Source of the DNA: Tenggerimyces flavus
GTDB lineage: Bacteria; Actinomycetota; Actinomycetes; Propionibacteriales; Actinopolymorphaceae
Assembly: GCF_016907715.1 (NCBI RefSeq)
Contig: NZ_JAFBCM010000001.1
Span: 3,410,001-3,474,000 of the forward strand
Reading direction: 5' to 3'
DNA length: 64,000 bases
The position numbers and the translations under genes are program-made. A model generated the notes under the pieces. It ran no database searches, was not told the origin of the DNA, and worked only from the letters and a program-made list of their open reading frames with translations. Shown here in pieces: positions 61,416 to 64,000 of the stretch (positions are counted from its first letter, which is position 1; each line of letters begins with the position of its first letter).

Positions 61416-64000
61416 ACCAACGCGAACGACGCCGGGTACTTGGGCGGGAGCTGGAGGACGGCCTCTTCCAGGTGGAGGTCGGTGAGGATCGACTGCCAGT
61501 GCCGCCGGCACTCGGCGGCGCTGGGCTGGTCGCCGGCGGCGAGCAGAACGCGTTCCAGCTTGGCGATCAGCCTGACGACCTCGAGCGTCCCGGACACGTG
61601 ATGCCACACGTCGGCCGAAGCGCGCAGGTACCTGGCCGCGTCCGCCCACCGGCCCTCGGCGGCGGCGAGGTCGCCGAGCGCGTGCAGCCCGTCCGGGTTG
61701 GGATCGGGCTCGGGCGCGTGCTGGTCGAGTACGGGTACGGCGGCGTCGAGGAGCTCGCGGGCCTCGGCGAGGCGACCGGTGTGGATGTGGACGTGCGCCC
61801 GCTGGAGCTGGCAGTAAGCGGTCCCGAGCTCGTCGCCGGTGGTCGCGCAGATCGCCCGCATCTCGTCGAGGGCGTCGAGCGCCTCCTCGTACTGCCCGGC
61901 CAGGGCGAGGACCTGGCCAAAGCTCAGGAGCGTGATGCCGAGCTGTCGAGACGGACCCTCGGCGCGCGCGAACTCGAGCGCGTCGGCGATCAACGGCAGA
62001 CCCTCGGCGAGCTTGCCCTGGTCGGCCAACGCCGCGCCGAGCTCGAGGTGCAGGCTCCGCCGCATGCTCGGGTCCTGGTCGGGTACGTCGATCGCCCTCG
62101 CTCGGTCGAGGAACTCGATCGCCTCGTTGAGCCGAGCCAGGCTCCGCTCCGCCCACGCGCACCGCAGCAGCGCCTCCTGCTGGGCTTCGGCGTCACCGAG
62201 CTCACGGGCCGTCTCGTACTTCAGCGCGGCGATCGCGGGCAGCTCGCTGAACCGCGCCCGTTGGGCGTACGCCGTGAACAGCTCGCCCAGCAAGCGGATC
62301 CGAAGCTCGAGCCCGGACCGCTCCGGGGCGAGCCGCAGCGCGGTCTGCATGAGCCGTTCGCGGTCCTGGTCGTACGCGCGAACGGTGAGGAAGCCGGCGA
62401 GGCGCATCGCCAACGTCCCCGCCAGCTCGAAGTCGCGCAGGCCGTGGGCGAGGTCGAACGCGGCGAGCAGGTTGGGCAGCTCGACCTCGAACCAGGTCGC
62501 CGCGAACTGGCGGGCGAGGCCCGCCGCTCGTTCGGGCGGCGTGGGAGCGGGCAACCCACGTGCGGACATCCGTCCGTGCTTGACCTGCCCGTCGGCGATC
62601 GAGGCGAGGCCGAGCCAGCCGTTGACGACGCGGCGGAGTACGGCGTCGCGTTCGGCGTCGGGCTCCTCGTCGAACGCGTGCTCCCGCGCGAACTCCGCGA
62701 TCAGGTCGTGCAGCCGGTACCGGGCCTGGTCGACGGAGTCGCGGCCCATCGGCTCGATCAGGTGCACGTCGGTGAGCTGATCGAGCAACCGACCGGCGTC
62801 GGCGCCGACCAGCTCCTCGGCCACCCAGAGCGGCCAGCTGTCCATCGGCAGCAGGCCGAGGCGGCGGAACAGTGTGCGGCACGGCGGATCGAGCGACTCG
62901 TACGTGAGCGCGATCCCCGCACGCACGTCGATGTCGCCGATCGCGAGCTCGTCGAGGCGCGCGCGTTCGTCGGTGAGCCGTTCCTCCAGCTCGCTGAGCC
63001 GCCATGAGGGATTGGCCGCGAGCCGTGCGCCGGCAACGCAGATCGCGAGCGGCAGGAAGCCGCACAGCTCGGCGATCGACTCCGCCGCCGACGGTTCGCG
63101 CCCGGCGCGTTCCGGGCCGACGATCGCCACGAGCAGCCGCGTCGCGTCGGCCGGCAGCAGTCGCGCGACCGTCCAGCGTGGCGCGGGAGCGAGCGCGGCG
63201 AGGCTGCGGCGTGAGGTGACGAGGAGCCCGCAGCCGGAGCCGCTCGGGATCAAGGGGCGGACCTGCTCCTCGTTCGCGGCGTCGTCGAGGACCACGAGAA
63301 CGCGGCGGTCGGCGAGCGCGGTCCGGTAACGGGCGGCTCGTTCCTCTTCGCTGGTGGGAATCTCCGAGCCCGCGACGCCGAGCGAACGCAGGAACCGGCC
63401 GCTGATCTCGTGCGCGGAGACCGGGCTCTCCTGGCTGCCGCGCAGGTTCGCGAACAGGGTGCCGTCCGGATAGGTGGCGGCGAGCCGGTGGGCGGCCGCG
63501 AGCGCCAGCGCCGACTTGCCGACGCCGCCCGAGCCGACCAACAGGGCGATCCTGGTCGGCTCACCCGTCTCGCGTTGCTCGTCGCCGAGCCGGTCGACGA
63601 GCTCGTCGAGGACCTTCGTCCGACCGACGAGCGCGGCGGTGAGCGCGGGCAGTTCGCGCGGGACGACCGGACGGTCCGCGGTCGACTCGGGGAGCGGGTC
63701 GCCGGCACGGATCTCGCGTTCCAGACGTCGCAGGTCCGCACCGGGCTGGACGCCGAGCTCGTCGCCGAGCCGGCGAGCGGCCAGCTGGTACGCGTCCAAC
63801 GCGTCCACCCGGCGGCCGTCGAGAACAAGGGCACGCATGCGCAGCTCGTAGAGGTACTCGCGGTAGGGATGCTCCTCGACCAGCGGAGCGAGGGCGTCCA
63901 GCGCGGCTTGATGGTGGCCGAGCGCGAGGTGGGCTTCGAGCTGGGCGATGGTCGCGGCGAGGCGTTCGTCGTGCACGCTCTGCCGAATCGTTCCGGCGAG
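61412..64000 (-). CDS. AfsR/SARP-family regulator, C-terminal part (BTAD, NB-ARC, TPR)
   Basis: The open frame runs off the right edge, so the N-terminal OmpR-type DNA-binding domain is outside the window. What remains begins with a BTAD domain (LALGHHQAALDALAPLVEEH, DALDAYQLAARRLGDELGVQ), then an NB-ARC ATPase with Walker A LLVGSGGVGKSALALA and RVLVVLDDAAN, and then TPR-like repeats (EEALDALDEMRAICA, AELLD-type helices). This is the AfsR architecture, a large activator of secondary metabolism or morphological genes. The visible part is more than 850 aa. Confidence 0.88.
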   Translation of the reverse strand, partial: LAGTIRQSVHDERLAATIAQLEAHLALGHHQAALDALAPLVEEHPYREYLYELRMRALVLDGRRVDALDAYQLAARRLGDELGVQPGADLRRLEREIRAGDPLPESTADRPVVPRELPALTAALVGRTKVLDELVDRLGDEQRETGEPTRIALLVGSGGVGKSALALAAAHRLAATYPDGTLFANLRGSQESPVSAHEISGRFLRSLGVAGSEIPTSEEERAARYRTALADRRVLVVLDDAANEEQVRPLIPSGSGCGLLVTSRRSLAALAPAPRWTVARLLPADATRLLVAIVGPERAGREPSAAESIAELCGFLPLAICVAGARLAANPSWRLSELEERLTDERARLDELAIGDIDVRAGIALTYESLDPPCRTLFRRLGLLPMDSWPLWVAEELVGADAGRLLDQLTDVHLIEPMGRDSVDQARYRLHDLIAEFAREHAFDEEPDAERDAVLRRVVNGWLGLASIADGQVKHGRMSARGLPAPTPPERAAGLARQFAATWFEVELPNLLAAFDLAHGLRDFELAGTLAMRLAGFLTVRAYDQDRERLMQTALRLAPERSGLELRIRLLGELFTAYAQRARFSELPAIAALKYETARELGDAEAQQEALLRCAWAERSLARLNEAIEFLDRARAIDVPDQDPSMRRSLHLELGAALADQGKLAEGLPLIADALEFARAEGPSRQLGITLLSFGQVLALAGQYEEALDALDEMRAICATTGDELGTAYCQLQRAHVHIHTGRLAEARELLDAAVPVLDQHAPEPDPNPDGLHALGDLAAAEGRWADAARYLRASADVWHHVSGTLEVVRLIAKLERVLLAAGDQPSAAECRRHWQSILTDLHLEEAVLQLPPKYPASFALV

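Overview
The window is a chromosomal segment of a very GC-rich Gram-positive actinobacterium. The evidence is strong GC3 bias, many GTG and one TTG start, translationally coupled 4-bp ATGA/GTGA overlaps, F420-type enzymes (two LLM oxidoreductases and a DDN-type protein), AfsR/SARP and NB-ARC regulators, Tat substrates, a GatCAB amidotransferase and actinobacterial leader-peptide attenuators. A soil actinomycete is most likely. Genus cannot be fixed from the sequence alone, and a Propionibacteriales-like member is only a guess.

Layout. 1-1715 (minus): the start of a VOC protein, a two-gene unit (ADP-ribosyltransferase plus a small acidic partner) and a deazaflavin nitroreductase-family protein. 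1811-5319: gatC-gatA-small membrane peptide-gatB. 5394-7675: a tandem pair of proline-rich single-pass membrane proteins. 7676-8189: a convergent intergenic region packed with palindromes. 8190-12200: a lipoprotein sugar dehydrogenase, an LLM oxidoreductase, a patatin and a 2-hydroxyacid dehydrogenase. 12223-25981 holds most of a branched-chain amino-acid and serine block: ilvD, (esterase, marR, MFS pump), ilvB-ilvN-ilvC, serA, (methyltransferase), leuB, ilvE. cimA follows at 41.7-43.3 kb. Three of these units (ilvB, leuB, cimA) have short leader ORFs rich in Leu/Val/Ile codons followed by hairpins, so ribosome-mediated attenuation appears to be a shared control.

26-46 kb is accessory: a PEP-synthase/rifampicin-phosphotransferase-like protein, an LLM oxidoreductase, a TetR/SDR pair with two clear operators, a polysaccharide lyase 8, an AlkZ-like protein, a HAD hydrolase, two paralogous TPM/zinc-ribbon-like membrane proteins under a TetR gene, DoxX, GH43, MmcQ/YjbR, NUDIX, an ArsR-like regulator and an M1 peptidase. 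46.4-51.5 kb has tRNA-Gln(CUG), a gltX that looks internally deleted and frameshifted, a fumarylacetoacetase-family hydrolase, two small genes, a DUF4185 protein and tRNA-Glu(CUC). 51.6-54.4 kb is a class A beta-lactamase with a divergent LysR regulator and a cytoplasmic penicillin-recognising-like protein, the arrangement known from the Streptomyces cacaoi bla locus. 54.4-64 kb has a frameshifted GNAT gene, selD, an NB-ARC LuxR regulator, a GHL6-type glycosidase, an unknown protein and the 3' part of an AfsR/SARP regulator.

Two families of short non-coding repeats recur between 40 and 61 kb: a ~190-bp MITE with terminal inverted repeats (two full copies, one partial) and a ~150-bp palindromic element (three copies). 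Two MITE ends supply the stop codons of the genes they follow, so both proteins end in the same GRVS tail. No CRISPR array, prophage, integrase or transposase gene was seen.
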